Source of the DNA: Astropecten irregularis
Taxonomy: Eukaryota; Echinodermata; Asteroidea; Paxillosida; Astropectinidae
Direction of reading: 5' to 3'
DNA length: 64,000 bases
NCBI GenBank assembly: GCA_963971285.1
Contig: OZ020248.1
Location: 9,672,001-9,736,000 of the forward strand
Of the stretch, positions 24,601 to 34,942 are shown piece by piece (the first letter of the stretch is position 1; each line of letters starts with the position of its first letter). The position numbers and the translations under genes were made by a program. The notes under the pieces are model-generated. The model searched no databases, was not told the origin of the DNA, and saw only the letters and a program-made list of their open reading frames with translations.

Positions 24601-27600
24601 CTGCCAGGCGGCGATCTTCCTGGTTTAATCTGAGGTGGTCCTTCCGGGTGGCTGCATGGAAGGTTCTCTCTCTGCGAGATAATCCTGTCAGGGCGAATTC
24701 TCTCTCTGAGAGAACCTACTTGTAGGACTTGTTTGGTAGGGTGTCCACATGACACGTGGTTGAGTCAGATGGATAGTTATTTTGTTGGGATGGGGATGGG
24801 TTGCGTGGCTGCTTAGGGGATGGCCATTAGAAGACCGAAGGAGTAGAGCTCGAATGTAGATAAGGTAGCACGCAATGCTCCCACTTTATACTGATTGATT
24901 GACACCTGGACCCCCCTGTTGTCCTTCCTGCTCCCCTCCTGTTGGGAGACAGGCTGATGCTCTGTGGAGTTCTCCAACAGTCATATAACCGTTGTCATTA
25001 TCTCTGGGCTTTTTACAGAGGAGCTGGAGAATGTGTATGGTCTTGTGTGTAAGACGGACCATAAGGAGAGGACTTGTCTCATACAATGGATCGTCCGACC
25101 CAACCAACAGTGCAATATGTAAGTCAACCGCCGACCTTCTAAAACTGACCCCACCTTTTCTTTTCCTTCTTATCCTTCAACCCTTATATGATTTTTCCCC
25201 ATAGAGTTAAATAAAAATCACATGCTCTGTATTCAACTTGCGTGTTGTCTGCACTCCTGCATGGACGTTTTTCTTCGGCAATGGCATCGGCCACGGTCGT
25301 TTGTATCATACGCAGAGTGCGCACATCTGCGTTGATCTTAACTGCTTACATCTCATGGTCTTCTCCTGCTCTATCAGGGTTTTGTTACCTCACTTGTCAC
25401 TCTTCTTTTGTTCCCTCGGCCCTGTTCCGTGTTTTTTCCTGTTGCCTCGATAATCTGTCCTCTTTGTTCCGTTTCTTGCATCCTTATTTGTGTGCGTCTT
25501 TCACCTACTGAGGGCGCTTTACATGTATCGGATGCAATCTTTCAGAAGATCTTTCCTTAGAAAAATGTGTGTTTCTTTGTGATTCTTGCAGACCCAAAGC
25601 TACCAACACTGAAGAAGTGAGTGTGTATGAGCTGACGCCACACCCAGACTTCACCTTCAATGTGGGTGACGTCATCGTGCGAATTGCCGACAGCCAGCAC
25701 GGCATCGCCGCCGTGAAGAAGAAGAAGACCGATCTCAGCAGAGGAAGCAATGATACCATCACTCAAAAGGTTGATGTTAGTACTCAAAAGGTTGATGTTA
25801 GTACCCAAATGGGTGATGCAAGCACCCAAATGGGTGAAACAAGCACCCAAGGAGGCAAAACCAGTGCCCCATTGGGCAAAACCAGCACTTCAGAGGGCAA
25901 CACCAGCACTTCAGTGGGTGACGCCAGCACCCAAATAATTAAAAAGACACCAAATGGAAATCACTTGAGCAATGCGTCGGATATGATTCAGGACAACATG
26001 GATAGACAGAGCAGACCTGAAAATGATATAGGTACCCAAATGGGTGAAAACGTAGGTGCGCCTGGGACCACGGTGAATTCATCCAGTGATCACATGAGGA
26101 CCACGGACACTGTGGTGAATGATCGGGATGTCGGTGATTCCTCGACCAAGACCAGCAGTGCCAAAGAAGGAGATAATCACCGTATGATTCCTAATCACTC
26201 TGAAACAAAACCACAACAGGGTCTAGAACCAGCCAGTCAGCGCCCATGTCTAGAGGAATCACAACCTCCGACATCAGATCGCTTCCCGAAAGAGTCACAA
26301 CCAGCCAAGTCTTCCGAAAGTGACCAGCTGCCGGTCGAGGGTCCCAGTGCTTTGATGGACCAACGAGAGGAGCTTGATTCTCCGGACGCTGCCAAGGCCA
26401 TCGTCGATCGCATCAACCAGGCAAACTTGAAGGCAGGTTGCCCTGGGGAAAGCGGAGGCGGCTCAACTCAACTGAACAACGGCTCACCGTTGGGGATCCC
26501 ACTCAACCTGGAGGAGACGGTACCCTGTGCGGGACAGGTGAGCTTCAGGCCTTGAATTTTGGAATTTTTAGCGCACAGCCACTCTTGCCTTTGAGGTTTT
26601 TGAAAAATTAGGCCACCAAGGCCAGTGGGAAGGGCACCACGGCCAAAAAAGTCAAAAGGCGTGTCAGAGCACTGGAGCCATGTTAAACAAGTGCAATTTT
26701 GTAAGGATCTTAAGTTAACTGGGGTATTTTCTTTCATGTTTTTTTTTTATATTTCAGGATTTCAAATTTCATTAATTTGCTGCAAAATTGTGTATTTTGA
26801 AAATTGCATTCAGTTTGTGAAAATGCCATATCTATGCCCACAGAGTAAATAATATAGACTTTTACCAGGCAGTGGAGAAGCTTACCATTTTCCGGTCCAC
26901 GCATCAGGCGTGACTAGTGCTCACCAAAAAAACAACTTCCATATTCGGCCCCAGATCACAAGTAGCAGATATGTTTTGTTCTCTAAATGTTCATTTTCAC
27001 TTTAGTTCTTACCTTTAGTGATCTCCTTTGCCTCGTGTTGTTGAGTGGAATATTCACAAAGTGACTGTTGTCTTGTCTGTAGGTTCGATGGATTGATACC
27101 AGTGGTGAGATACACGTTGCTTGGGTAGATGGCTCAGAGAGTGACGTACTACCACAGGATCTGTACAAATTGGAGGAGGTGAGATTCAGATCTAAAATGT
27201 CACTTAAAATGTCACTTAAATAACACATGGTGGTCTACGTCTGCAGGGCTCGAATTTCGTGAAAAAAAAAGCTCTAGACAGCAGGTCTAGTAACTGAAGC
27301 ATTTTACTAGACCTGAACTTTTTTCTCTAGACCTGTGGCATTCATGAACATAGGAAAACCGTAATTGTATGCAATATCAATTTAGGAACCATTTTATTTG
27401 TGCAAGGAAAAAAATCACTAGACAGCCGGACTAGTGAAGTACAGACCAACACTGAAATCACTAGACCCGTTCCACGGTCTAGTGGATATTTCAAGCCCTG
27501 CGTCTGGATGTGGGGCCCGGTGACCAAGGATAAAAATTGAATTAAGTGCTATGATCTAGGTAGAATGGTGCTATGTGAAAACCTATTATTATTATTAATC

Positions 27601-30600
27601 CATTGCATAATTCAGCAACCTTTTTTTCTCCTTCCTGCACACACAAAAAACACAGGACAGTGATTCGGACTGGTCAGACAATGACCGTGAGGAGGGTGAG
27701 TGGAAGGATGACCATTCGGAGGACGACTCGTCTGGCTCCACCTCAAGCAGCTGGGAGACGGCCAGCGATGCCTCCAAATCAGCTGATGACGCCAACATCA
27801 TCAGGTAATTGATTTAAAGCTATGCTGGTGCTTGGAGGACAGGTCCTCGGTTTGAATCCCATCCGGGTCCAATAGCTGTCTCTCTGCAAAAGTCTGCTCC
27901 CGTCAACAGGCAAGATGCAGGACCCATGTTTAGGACATATAAAGCTACTTTAGGAACCATTTCTTGCAAGCCAAAATCAGCTGAGAAGCAGTTCTGTTGC
28001 AATGAATCTACACATTTTGCGAATCTATATCATAAACGCCAATCATCCAATTCTTAATTTTGGTACCGAATTTGCAAATTTACTGTTTCCACGTAGCATC
28101 GGCAAACTTTGACCATTGAATCAATCTGAAATCTAGGAAAATGTTTTTAAATTGGATTCATAGAATCATCAAATGCTGTGCATGTGACAATCGTGGACAT
28201 GATGGGAATCATTTTCAAATTGGATGCAGTGACCGAGGCTGTTTCCTGAAAAACCTGTTTGATAGTCCCTCTCATGGCCAAGAGTGGATTGAAGCCAAGT
28301 TCTGGATGATCAGGATTTTCTGTTTTTCTTTTTTTCACTCCCAGCCCGCCTGAAAGTCAAGAGAAGCCCAGTTCTACACCAGCAAGCCCCGGCAGTGATG
28401 TTGCCTCTCCGGAGGCTAAGGGACCGGAGGATGCTTTGCACCAGGGAGGATCAGACTGGTACTCGTTGGAGCAGACCGTCTCAGCACTGAGCCTGGTGGA
28501 GGACAAGATGCGACAGATCAACTCATGCACCAACTCCATCCTGCAGAAGCGGAGGGGCTTGTCCTTGCTGACGCCCGAGGAGGAGGAGACTGCAGGCAAG
28601 GGGATGCCCGAGGCATTAGGAGCAAGCGGGGAACCAGACTGGAATGCAGCCGGCAGCAGGAACGGCCCCGACGATAACATCCCCATCACCGCCGACGATC
28701 AGCGGACCAGCGAAGTATGCTCCCTACCCGACACCAGTACACCCTCCAAGTCAGACAGCAGTCACCAAGACATCGACTCCAAAACTCAGAATGATGAAGG
28801 CCCTTCCTCTGCCTCCCCTGCATCTTCAAAGGAGGTTGTTGCCACAAAGTCTAAGGAGGGAAACTTGGGAGATGGAGTGAAACCTAAAGACAGCAACCAC
28901 ATCAACCAGGGAGCACGTCCAAAGTCACCGACTAAAGGCTCACCCCAAACAGAGTCCGGACAAGCGTGTGACAGTAAGTTCTTGAGTTAAATCACATTTT
29001 ATGCAGTCAGAGAGTATTAGATGGTTGGTTTTATGTATGGTGGTGTGATGTCTTATCACCTGAGCTTTCCAGCCCTATGATGGGTCCTTCCTATAGTCAA
29101 CTTCTTTACCCAGTGTGCCAATCAGAAACCATAGCCCATAAAATGCCATACCAGTTGTCTACCATTTGGGCCATCCAGCCCTATGATGGTCCCTCCCTAT
29201 AGTCGATTGTCTTTGCTTAGGGTGCCAATCAGAAGTCATTTAAACCCATTCACTACCATACCAGTGCTCTACCACCTGAGCTATCCAGCCCTATGATGGT
29301 CCCTCCCTATAGTCGATTGTCTTTGCTTAGGGTGCCAATCAGAAGTCATTTAAACCCATTCACTACCATACCAGTGCTCTACCACCTGAGCTATCCAGCC
29401 CTATGATGGTCCCTCCCTATAGTCGATTGTCTTTGCTTAGGGTGCCAATCAGAAGTCATTTAAACCCATTCACTACCATACCAGTGCTCTACCACCTGAG
29501 CTATCCAGCCCTATGATGGTGTCTCGCTATAGTCGATTGTCTTTACTCAGAGTGCCAGTCAGAAGCCATTTAAACCCATTAACTACCATACCAGTGCTCT
29601 ACCACCTAAGCTATTCATCCCTTTGATGTGGCCTCCCTGCAGTCAACTGTCCTTGCTCAGGGTGCCAGTCAGAAGCCATATTTATGACCCATTCACTGCT
29701 ACACCAGCACTCGACCACCTAAGCTATCCAGCCCTATGATGGAACCTCTGTATAGTTTGCTATCTTTGGACTGGCAGTCCAAAGCCATGTACCAATTTTC
29801 TACCAAACAAGAATTACCAGCTCTCTACCACCTGAAACATTTATGCCATCATCTTTTCTCGTCTTTTCTCTTTCAAGATTTTTTCTTGATGGAGGAGGTG
29901 CCCAAGGGCCATCTCTTCCTGAATTTCCTGCCAGAAGAGCCAAGACAGCTCTCACTGACCATGAGGAGAGAGGTAAGTCAGACCGCTGAACAGCCAACAA
30001 ATTAGGCCAAGAGCCCTACCCTGGTCAGGAGCTTCCAGTAGAATCCAGAATAGCAGTAGCCACTCTGGCAGGCTCCTTGGACCTGGAATAGAAGCTGGAC
30101 CGAACCTTGGCCACACAAATCATGCTATGATTTGTGTTTTCTTACGAAGACTTCATAAGTAAACGTAGCTCATTTTTGTTGTTATAAACTTGGATATGAA
30201 GTTGACTCTGTGACTCTTGTTGTATTTTTGCTGTAGATGCGATTGCTGCAGACATCTCTGCCACAGGGTATTAAAGTGAAAGCCTTCGCTGACAGAATGG
30301 TGAGTGAAAGTATTGGCTCAGATCCAGTATAGGATGTAATAAACCTGGAGTCGATTTCATGAAGCCCTACGATCGATCATAACTTGAGTTACGAAGGATA
30401 ACCCGTTGTATCTTACGTAGGACTGCAATGCATCATAGGTCCTACGATTGATAGTAAGTTACGATGGGCTTGGTGAAATCGACCCCTCGCAAATAGTGAA
30501 ATATTTCGTCAGTTTATGTTGGCATGATTGATTGATTTTCTTGCCCTATCGTTCCAGGATCTATTCTCTGTTTTATTTGAGGGCCCCAGCAACACTCCGT

Positions 30601-33026
30601 ACGAGGACGGGCTTTTCTTCTTCGATGCCCGCCTCCCGGCCGACTACCCCAAGTCTCCGCCCATCATGCATTACCACGCGTACTGCAGTGGCCAGCTCAA
30701 CCCCAACCTGTACAATGACGGCAAAGTCTGCGTCAGCCTGCTGGGAACTTGGACAGGAAAGGTGGGTAACCCCACCCTCCCCTCCCCGACCCCAAACCTT
30801 CATCCCCTCCACACCAGCTAACCCTAACCCTAATTGGGCTGATTGTTGTAAGTTTTGCTCTAGCAGTTTAAAGTTGACACAAGTTTCTTCCTTTATCCCC
30901 CAACACGGGTCTGATATGTATGGGGGTTTACAAAATGGAGGCTCAGGCTCAGGCTTAGGCTCAGGCTCAAACTCAAGCTCAAGCTCAAGCTCAAGCTCAA
31001 GCTCAAGCTCAAGCTCAGGCTCAGGCTCAAGCTCAGTCTCAGACTCCAGCTCTGGTTCTGCCATCCATATGCTGAAAATGTAGGTTGTGGTTTTTCATTG
31101 AAGCTGAAGCTCTGTTTTCCTTTTCAAACCAGAGAATCTACTTCCGAACCGCAGCCAAAAGCCTCTATTTTGATACCTGTTATAGACATTTCTGTTGTTT
31201 ACAAACATTGACTGGTGGTTGGCAATACTTGGCATGGGCGGCCAAATGTTGCAAATCATTTTTGTCTTCTCGACAGACGGCGTGACCAAATTTAACATTT
31301 TTGCAAACTTTCCATAGCTGTACAAAATACATGCCATCATTGCTTGTGTTGTTTCCATTACATTCAACAATATCTTTCAATGTTTATGAAACGTTGTGTA
31401 CAAATTGTGGTTATTTTTTATGCTTGGCTTTGACGGATCGCCACAGTTGTCCGCCATGCTGGTAGGCAAAAACTCCAGCTGTGATGTTGCAAAAGAAAGG
31501 TGTATTTTAGAATGGATTCACGAAATGGAGCCTGTGCCCAAGCCTCTGTTTTGTAAACCCCCTATGCTATGTTAGATGACAATTTACCTTTGTCCTTTGA
31601 CCTCCAGGGCAGCGAGATGTGGACCAGCAAGTCCAACCTGTTGCAGGTCCTAGTCTCCATTCAAGGCTTGATCCTGGTGAGCGAGCCGTACTACAATGAG
31701 GCCGGCTATGAGAAGCACCGCGGCTCTCAGCCTGGAAAAGAGAACAGCAGACTGTACAATGAGATGGCTGTCCTGAAGATGGTTCAGGTGATTATTGCAT
31801 TCAGTTTTAAAAACAGGTCCAGTACTAAATGTCCATGATTATTGTCATATCTTTGCCTATTTTCCCTTGTTACAGTCCATGACTCTTATGCTGACCAATC
31901 CACCCGATGTGTTCTACGATGAAACTGTCAGTTTTTGTAAAGATCACGGCTACAGGTTAGTCAGAATTAACGACAGTAGTAGTATTCACATGAACAACTG
32001 GAATAACTGCAGAAGCATCATCAGTGGCAATAACTGCAGAAGCAGCCGCAACAGCAATAACTGCAGCAGCAATGGTAATAACTGCAGCAGCAGCGGCAAT
32101 AACTGCAGAAGCAGCCATAACAGCATTAACTGCAGCAGCAATGGCAATAACTGCAGGAGCAGCCGCAACAGCAATAACTGTAGAAGCAGCAGCAACAGCA
32201 ATAACTGCAGAAGCAGCCGCAACAGCATTAACTGCAGCAGCAACGGCAATAACTGCAGGAGCAGACGCAACAGCAGTAACTGCAGAAGCAGCAGCAACAG
32301 CAGTAACTGCAGAAGCAACGGCAATAACTGCATATCATGTGCTTGGACCTTATCGAAGATACGCATGCGCACGTAAAGGACAGTGGATAACCTTGTTGAT
32401 AATGTACATGTACATCACTCAGCACCAGCCGGCAGCCCAGGGGCCTATCTCTAAGCTCGACTCCGGTTCAGGCTCCAGCTCCGGCTCCATTTTGTGAATC
32501 AATACTAAAAATACACATATCAAAATAAAGACTTCTGGCTGCGGTTCGGAAGTAGATTCTCTGGTTTGAAAAAGAATACAGAGGTTCAGCTTCAATGAAA
32601 AACCACAACCTATATTTTCAGCATATTGATGACAGAGACGAAGCCGGGGCCAGAGCCGAGCTTTGAGATTTGGCCGAGCTTTGGCCCTTAGAATGTCCAT
32701 AAGGCTTGTAGTTGTGGCTGGCAATGGTCAATGCTTATGTAATGGTTTTGCATGGGTAGGAATATTCGGTAAAATGAAAATGATTAATTCAATAAGATTT
32801 ACCCTGTATTTTTTGTTTTCTCTACAGGATGGTCCGACGTATCGAACACTGGCTGTCCATCTGCAGTAATACCTCAGGCGGCAGGGAACCGGGGACAGGG
32901 GACCAGGGACCGTCCTCGCCAGCTTTCCCTCTACTTCCATTGTCCAAGGGATTTATTCTCAGCATGAGGCAGGCGCTGAGAGCCTATCGTGCAGCACTTA
33001 GTGTAGCTGGGGTACCAGACAGCTGA
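15659..33026 (+). CDS. UBE2O: (E3-independent) E2 ubiquitin-conjugating enzyme UBE2O, complete, 19 exons
   Basis: UBE2O is a large E2/E3 hybrid that both accepts ubiquitin from E1 and selects substrates, such as orphan ribosomal subunits in vertebrates. Exons: 15659-15859, 17984-18151, 18972-19069, 19950-20010, 20641-20781, 21559-21686, 22270-23608, 24324-24426, 25019-25118, 25592-26537, 27083-27178, 27656-27804, 28345-28973, 29878-29972, 30237-30299, 30558-30761, 31608-31787, 31876-31955 and 32828-33026. Total 4980 nt, 1659 residues plus stop; human UBE2O is about 1290. N-terminal CR1 (about residues 1-275) and central CR2 (about 695-1130) align with family words [29 protein letters not shown] and [11 protein letters not shown] coiled coil lies in exon 13, and the UBC domain spans about 1395-1570 with Cys1497. 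The C-terminus [11 protein letters not shown] matches the family. The extra length is disordered acidic or Ser/Thr-rich sequence in exons 7, 10 and 13. All GT-AG, all phases agree. Confidence 0.96.
16543..16660 (+). mobile_element. SINE family 1 copy (tRNA-headed)
   Basis: A-box-like ggatggctcagttggtag and B-box-like ccggttcgaatccc are followed by gtcaatttgtctttgttcac, the body shared with 20273-20390. In UBE2O intron 1. Confidence 0.75.
17153..17516. mobile_element. Inverted-repeat element with about 35-bp termini (hAT-like)
   Basis: Left terminus catagagctttattaaaatt...ctagctccg and right terminus cggagctag...aattctaatatagctcta are inverted repeats over about 35 bp. The palindrome at 51303-51336 consists of the same terminal words fused together. 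No target duplication is visible here. Confidence 0.7.
17705..17875 (-). mobile_element. SINE family 3 copy (tRNA-headed)
   Basis: Minus strand shows ctagctcagtggcctagcgg (A box) and gtgggttcatatccc (B box), then a body ending near ggcatgcc. Related to 62915-63055. Confidence 0.65.
18455..18812 (-). mobile_element. MITE family A copy, minus orientation
   Basis: Starts attatcatactttggtag and ends caaaaaccaaagtatgata; the interior tttgcccatgaatctgcatttc is the reverse complement of the family A 5' part. In UBE2O intron 2. Confidence 0.8.
19098..19272. mobile_element. MITE family F, copy 2
   Basis: Inverted ends cactgaaacgccactataac and gttatagcggcgttccac; related to 9859-10042. Located 28 bp after UBE2O exon 3. 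Confidence 0.75.
20273..20390 (+). mobile_element. SINE family 1 copy with almost complete tRNA cloverleaf
   Basis: The head folds like a tRNA. The acceptor stem GGCTGGA/TCCGGTC pairs at all seven positions (two wobbles), the D stem is GCTC/GAGC, the anticodon stem CCTG/CAGG, and the T arm contains GGTTCGAAACC. Position 33 is not T and the tail tttctttgttcaccattcaa is shared with 16543-16660, so this is a SINE rather than a tRNA gene. Confidence 0.75.
20388..20610 (+). mobile_element. MITE family B, 3' portion
   Basis: Starts inside the element at ttctcataaaacataaag and ends ttaccaatcctgtactgtacc, 31 bp upstream of UBE2O exon 5. The 5' half is absent; SINE family 1 occupies that side. Confidence 0.75.
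20965..21045 (+). mobile_element. SINE family 1, internally deleted copy
   Basis: ggatagctcagttggta joins directly to ttccggaggtcgcaggttcaga, losing the anticodon region, then gcctctgttcatctt. Confidence 0.6.
21150..21425 (+). mobile_element. MITE family B, 5'-truncated copy
   Basis: tctgagtcacaagaaaatag through gagatcaaaactg to ttaccaatcatgtactgtacc. Confidence 0.75.
21860..21979. mobile_element. Hairpin element H, copy 3 (120 bp)
   Basis: caatgggagactttggag...gtcttcaagtcaacagcgc mirrored by ctgttgacttgaagac...tcaaaagtctcccatt. UBE2O intron 6. Confidence 0.85.
22270..23608 (+). CDS. UBE2O: UBE2O exon 7: large acidic/coiled-coil linker exon
   Basis: This 1339-nt exon encodes about 446 residues between CR1 and CR2. 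It holds a predicted coiled coil rich in Leu/Glu ([19 protein letters not shown] onward), and a run of six Asp inside a Ser/Asp stretch. Basic clusters ([15 protein letters not shown]) could be nuclear localization signals, as in human UBE2O, whose linker also has basic NLS-like patches. It ends with VMWQ, continued by DG in exon 8, which is a strongly conserved CR2 start. The antisense strand carries a 256-codon open frame, which I regard as a by-product of codon bias. Confidence 0.93.
24560..24760. mobile_element. Probable decayed SINE in UBE2O intron 8
   Basis: gggtcgcagtggtacag and cctggtttaatctgagg look like degenerate A and B boxes. No second copy in the window supports it. Confidence 0.3.
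25592..26537 (+). CDS. UBE2O: UBE2O exon 10: CR2 segment followed by Ser/Thr/Gln-rich repeat
   Basis: The exon begins with conserved CR2 sequence ([23 protein letters not shown], matched in human as VSVYDIADHPDFRF...IVIRI). It then diverges into about 260 residues of low-complexity sequence rich in Ser, Thr, Gln, Asp and Pro that human lacks. CR2 homology resumes only in exon 11 ([16 protein letters not shown]). The insert is therefore a lineage-specific expansion inside CR2. It starts with the heptapeptide repeat annotated separately. Confidence 0.93.
25770..25937 (+). repeat. Coding 21-bp tandem repeat (8 units) in UBE2O exon 10
   Basis: Eight consecutive in-frame 21-nt units encode degenerate heptapeptides: [56 protein letters not shown]. 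The unit boundaries never shift frame, and a related GTQMGEN appears about 33 codons later. The ST-Q core is a potential phosphorylation (S/T-Q) signature, but that is only suggestive. Confidence 0.9.
27243..27501. mobile_element. Short inverted-repeat element with CTAGAC words
   Basis: Ends gcagggctcgaatttc / gatatttcaagccctgc are inverted. The interior repeats ctagac and gtctag in both orientations many times. UBE2O intron 11. Confidence 0.65.
28345..28973 (+). CDS. UBE2O: UBE2O exon 13: coiled-coil and disordered linker before the UBC domain
   Basis: The exon encodes about 210 residues. After a Pro/Ser-rich start comes a helix-forming segment (about residues [20 protein letters not shown]) that corresponds to the family coiled coil preceding the catalytic domain. 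The remainder is Ser/Lys/Asp-rich and poorly conserved. The donor GTAAGT at 28974 leaves phase 1, completed by exon 14 at 29878. Confidence 0.9.
29050..29845 (-). repeat. Seven-unit, 110-bp tandem array of the A-box-like repeat
   Basis: Units start at ccagcc 29069, 29175, 29285, 29395, 29505, 29615 and 29728. The units from 29175 to 29505 are almost identical, showing recent duplication. On the minus strand each unit holds tagctcaggtggtagagc, an RNA polymerase III A-box-like word, but no B box. It lies in UBE2O intron 13. Confidence 0.85.
30348..30486. mobile_element. Palindromic short element in UBE2O intron 15
   Basis: gagtcgatttcatgaagccc and gggcttggtgaaatcgaccc are inverted ends; a diverged relative lies at 49594-49704. 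Confidence 0.7.
30558..30761 (+). CDS. UBE2O: UBE2O exon 16: UBC core with the catalytic cysteine
   Basis: The 68 codons encode the E2 fold from [10 protein letters not shown] to LLGTWTGK. The active-site Cys codon is TGC at 30729-30731, within [11 protein letters not shown]. The canonical E2 HPN triad is replaced by NPN (LNPNLY), as in vertebrate UBE2O, with the catalytic-site Asn kept. Exons 15, 17 and 18 supply the flanking helices. Confidence 0.95.
30922..31562. mobile_element. MITE family G, copy 2, with expanded microsatellite and an insertion
   Basis: Ends gggggtttacaaaatggagg and ctctgttttgtaaaccccct are inverted. A GGCTCA/AGCTCA hexamer run fills 30942-31040. An unrelated 0.3 kb block (about 31185-31502) interrupts the family sequence between gatacctgttat and attttagaatggattcac. 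UBE2O intron 16. Confidence 0.75.
30942..31050 (+). repeat. GGCTCA/AGCTCA hexamer microsatellite
   Basis: About 18 units of ggctca turning into agctca and back. It creates long spurious open frames (Ser/Gly-rich on plus, Glu/Leu/Pro-rich on minus). Confidence 0.9.
31985..32335 (+). repeat. Minisatellite of 15/30-bp units in UBE2O intron 18
   Basis: Units built from aataactgcagaagcagc, with gcaacagc spacers, are repeated more than ten times, starting about 50 bp after the exon 18 donor. All frames are open for long distances, so gene finders may call false exons here. Confidence 0.9.
32456..32675. mobile_element. MITE family G, copy 3
   Basis: Family words ttctggctgcggttcgg, agattctctggttt and aaccacaacctatattttc between GGCTC-rich ends. 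Confidence 0.7.
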
Positions 33027-33087
33027 AAGGTTTACGGTAGGGGGGAGGGGAGGGGGTGAGTGATTAAGTTGGAGAGGTGTAAGCATT

Positions 33088-33413
33088 ACTATTAAAGTTA
33101 ATATCATATTTTGGTTTTTGTCCAAGAAATACAGATTCACGGGCATTAATATCAAGGAAGATGCAGTAACAGTCATCTGTGAAATGTTCAAACCCATCCT
33201 GTGCCCACTTTTCGAAAAAACAGCGAAAAACTCGACGATCAAAATTGTTTTTTGGTAATTGAAATACTCTTTTTCTGGATAAATACAGCATTCCAGGCAG
33301 AAATATCTTAACGTTATATTTATACCATCACCATCTTTATACCCTAAAGTTATAGGTAAATATGTGAAGATTTCTGTCTCGGCATGCTACCAAAGTATGA
33401 TACTACCTTTAAG
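33088..33413 (+). mobile_element. MITE family A copy
   Basis: Starts taatatcatattttggttttt and ends ccaaagtatgatactacct. Confidence 0.8.
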
Positions 33414-33603
33414 CAAAGTTAATGTTTCAAAGTTAAATCATAGCATGTTAACAAAGAAAAGACCCAGATCTTGAAAGATCTTGAAAGGTATTTCACATCG
33501 TTGGGTTCAGATTGTTTAAGTCCAGTTGTGATTTTTGTGATAAGTAATGATAGCATTGAAATTCTAAAGAAATTCGTTCAATTTACTGTTTTGCCCTCTC
33601 CCT

Positions 33604-34015
33604 AAGGGTATAATACATGATTGGTAAAGGTCGCAGAACAGTACTCACACATTGTCTAATCCAACATGAACATAAAATAACACACCTGTGAAAAATTTAG
33701 CTCAATCAGACATCTATGAAAGTCACCTGAAAATAGCAAAAATCCAACTCAATTTTTCTTCATGAATATTAAATGATTTTGGTCGGGAAAATATTTTTCT
33801 TATAAAACTTTAACAAACGGTTTTGATCTTACCCAGAGATCAAAACTGTTTCCGGTCCTTGTTTGACTACTTTCTGGATAAATACACCATTTCAGGTGGA
33901 AGTATTTGAACGGTATGTTCCTACCAGCACCATTTTCATACCCTGAAAGTTGTACACGTAAATCTGTGAACATTTCTGTTTGCGTGTGTTACCAATCCTG
34001 TACTGTACCTTTAAA
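33604..34015 (+). mobile_element. MITE family B copy
   Basis: gggtataatacatgattggtaa to ccaatcctgtactgtacct, near full length with its full interior. Confidence 0.85.
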
Positions 34016-34189
34016 CACACCAACTATTTAGTATACTCTGCTCCCCCCCCCCCAAAAAAGAGAATATTTTGTAAAATGAAGAATAAGAGAAAAATTTTCT
34101 GAAAAAAATTATGTGACTGTATGAGCAACCCTGCCAGTACCTTACACTTAGTGAAACAGATGTCAATCCACATAGCACTTTCATATTCC

Positions 34190-34400
34190 TTCAGATTGAC
34201 TGTATTATAATTGCCAAATAGGGATTCGAACCCGGGCCAGAGTGGTGGAAGACAAGGAAAGTTATCCCTGGGCTTACCTGGTTCCTACACGATACCCCAA
34301 GTGGTAGAGAAATTTCTGTAGTCCGCATTTCGTATTCTGTATTCTTTAACTCACACTCTACCTCTTTCATTGCCACTGTCCTGGTTTTCCTACAAGAAAG
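34190..34400 (-). mobile_element. SINE family 4 copy
   Basis: The minus strand has the B box cgggttcgaatcccta. The word order resembles 41045-41150 (gcgaggaaag-type word near the head). Confidence 0.5.
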
Positions 34401-34554
34401 AAAGAAAAAAGAGGAAGAAAAAAAATCAAAAACAAAACAAAAACAATGAAAAAAACAGAAAGTTAACCTGAGTGTCAGAGCAGAGTATTTATTTTATTTA
34501 TTTATTTTCAATTTGTGTTCTGGGAAGACACTTGAATTTGGGATGTTAAGCCCT

Positions 34555-34794
34555 GGGTCCAATTTTATGGATCTGTTAAGCACCAAAAAAATTCTTAGCA
34601 CAAAATGTCTTGCTCAGTAAAACAAACCACCATTACAAATGCCATTTGATATTCATGGTCAGCGAACAACAGCCAAAGAACAATCACAAGTGAAACACAA
34701 CACGTGGAAATTTGGTTGTTAATCCTGCTGTCATGAAGACAGAAATTTCATGGTTAGCCAATTTTTGTGCTAAGCAGGGTTGTGAAATTGGCCC
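34555..34794. mobile_element. MITE family C copy
   Basis: gggtccaattttatgg to gtgaaattggccc with aaaacaaaccaccatta and gcgaacaacagcc inside. Confidence 0.8.
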
Positions 34795-34942
34795 ATGGTT
34801 TGTCAAAATTGTGTAGTGAGGGTATGGATATATAGCGGTGATATAGAAAATACCCCCATTTTATTCACACATTACTATGTAACATTTATGGTCACAAACT
34901 TTAAACTACTTGAATACTTTTGTACGATCTTCCTTCTTGATT

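Noticed and set aside
29050..29845. Regularly spaced repeats that superficially resemble a CRISPR array
   Set aside because: The 110-bp units are contiguous with no unique spacers, and the surrounding DNA is a spliced animal gene.
30573..31064. 163-codon Glu/Leu/Pro-rich minus-strand frame
   Set aside because: It is the antisense of UBE2O exon 16 plus the GGCTCA microsatellite.
31986..32372. 128-codon Leu/Gln-rich minus-strand frame
   Set aside because: It is the translation of the minisatellite; no stop codons occur in the repeat unit in several frames.
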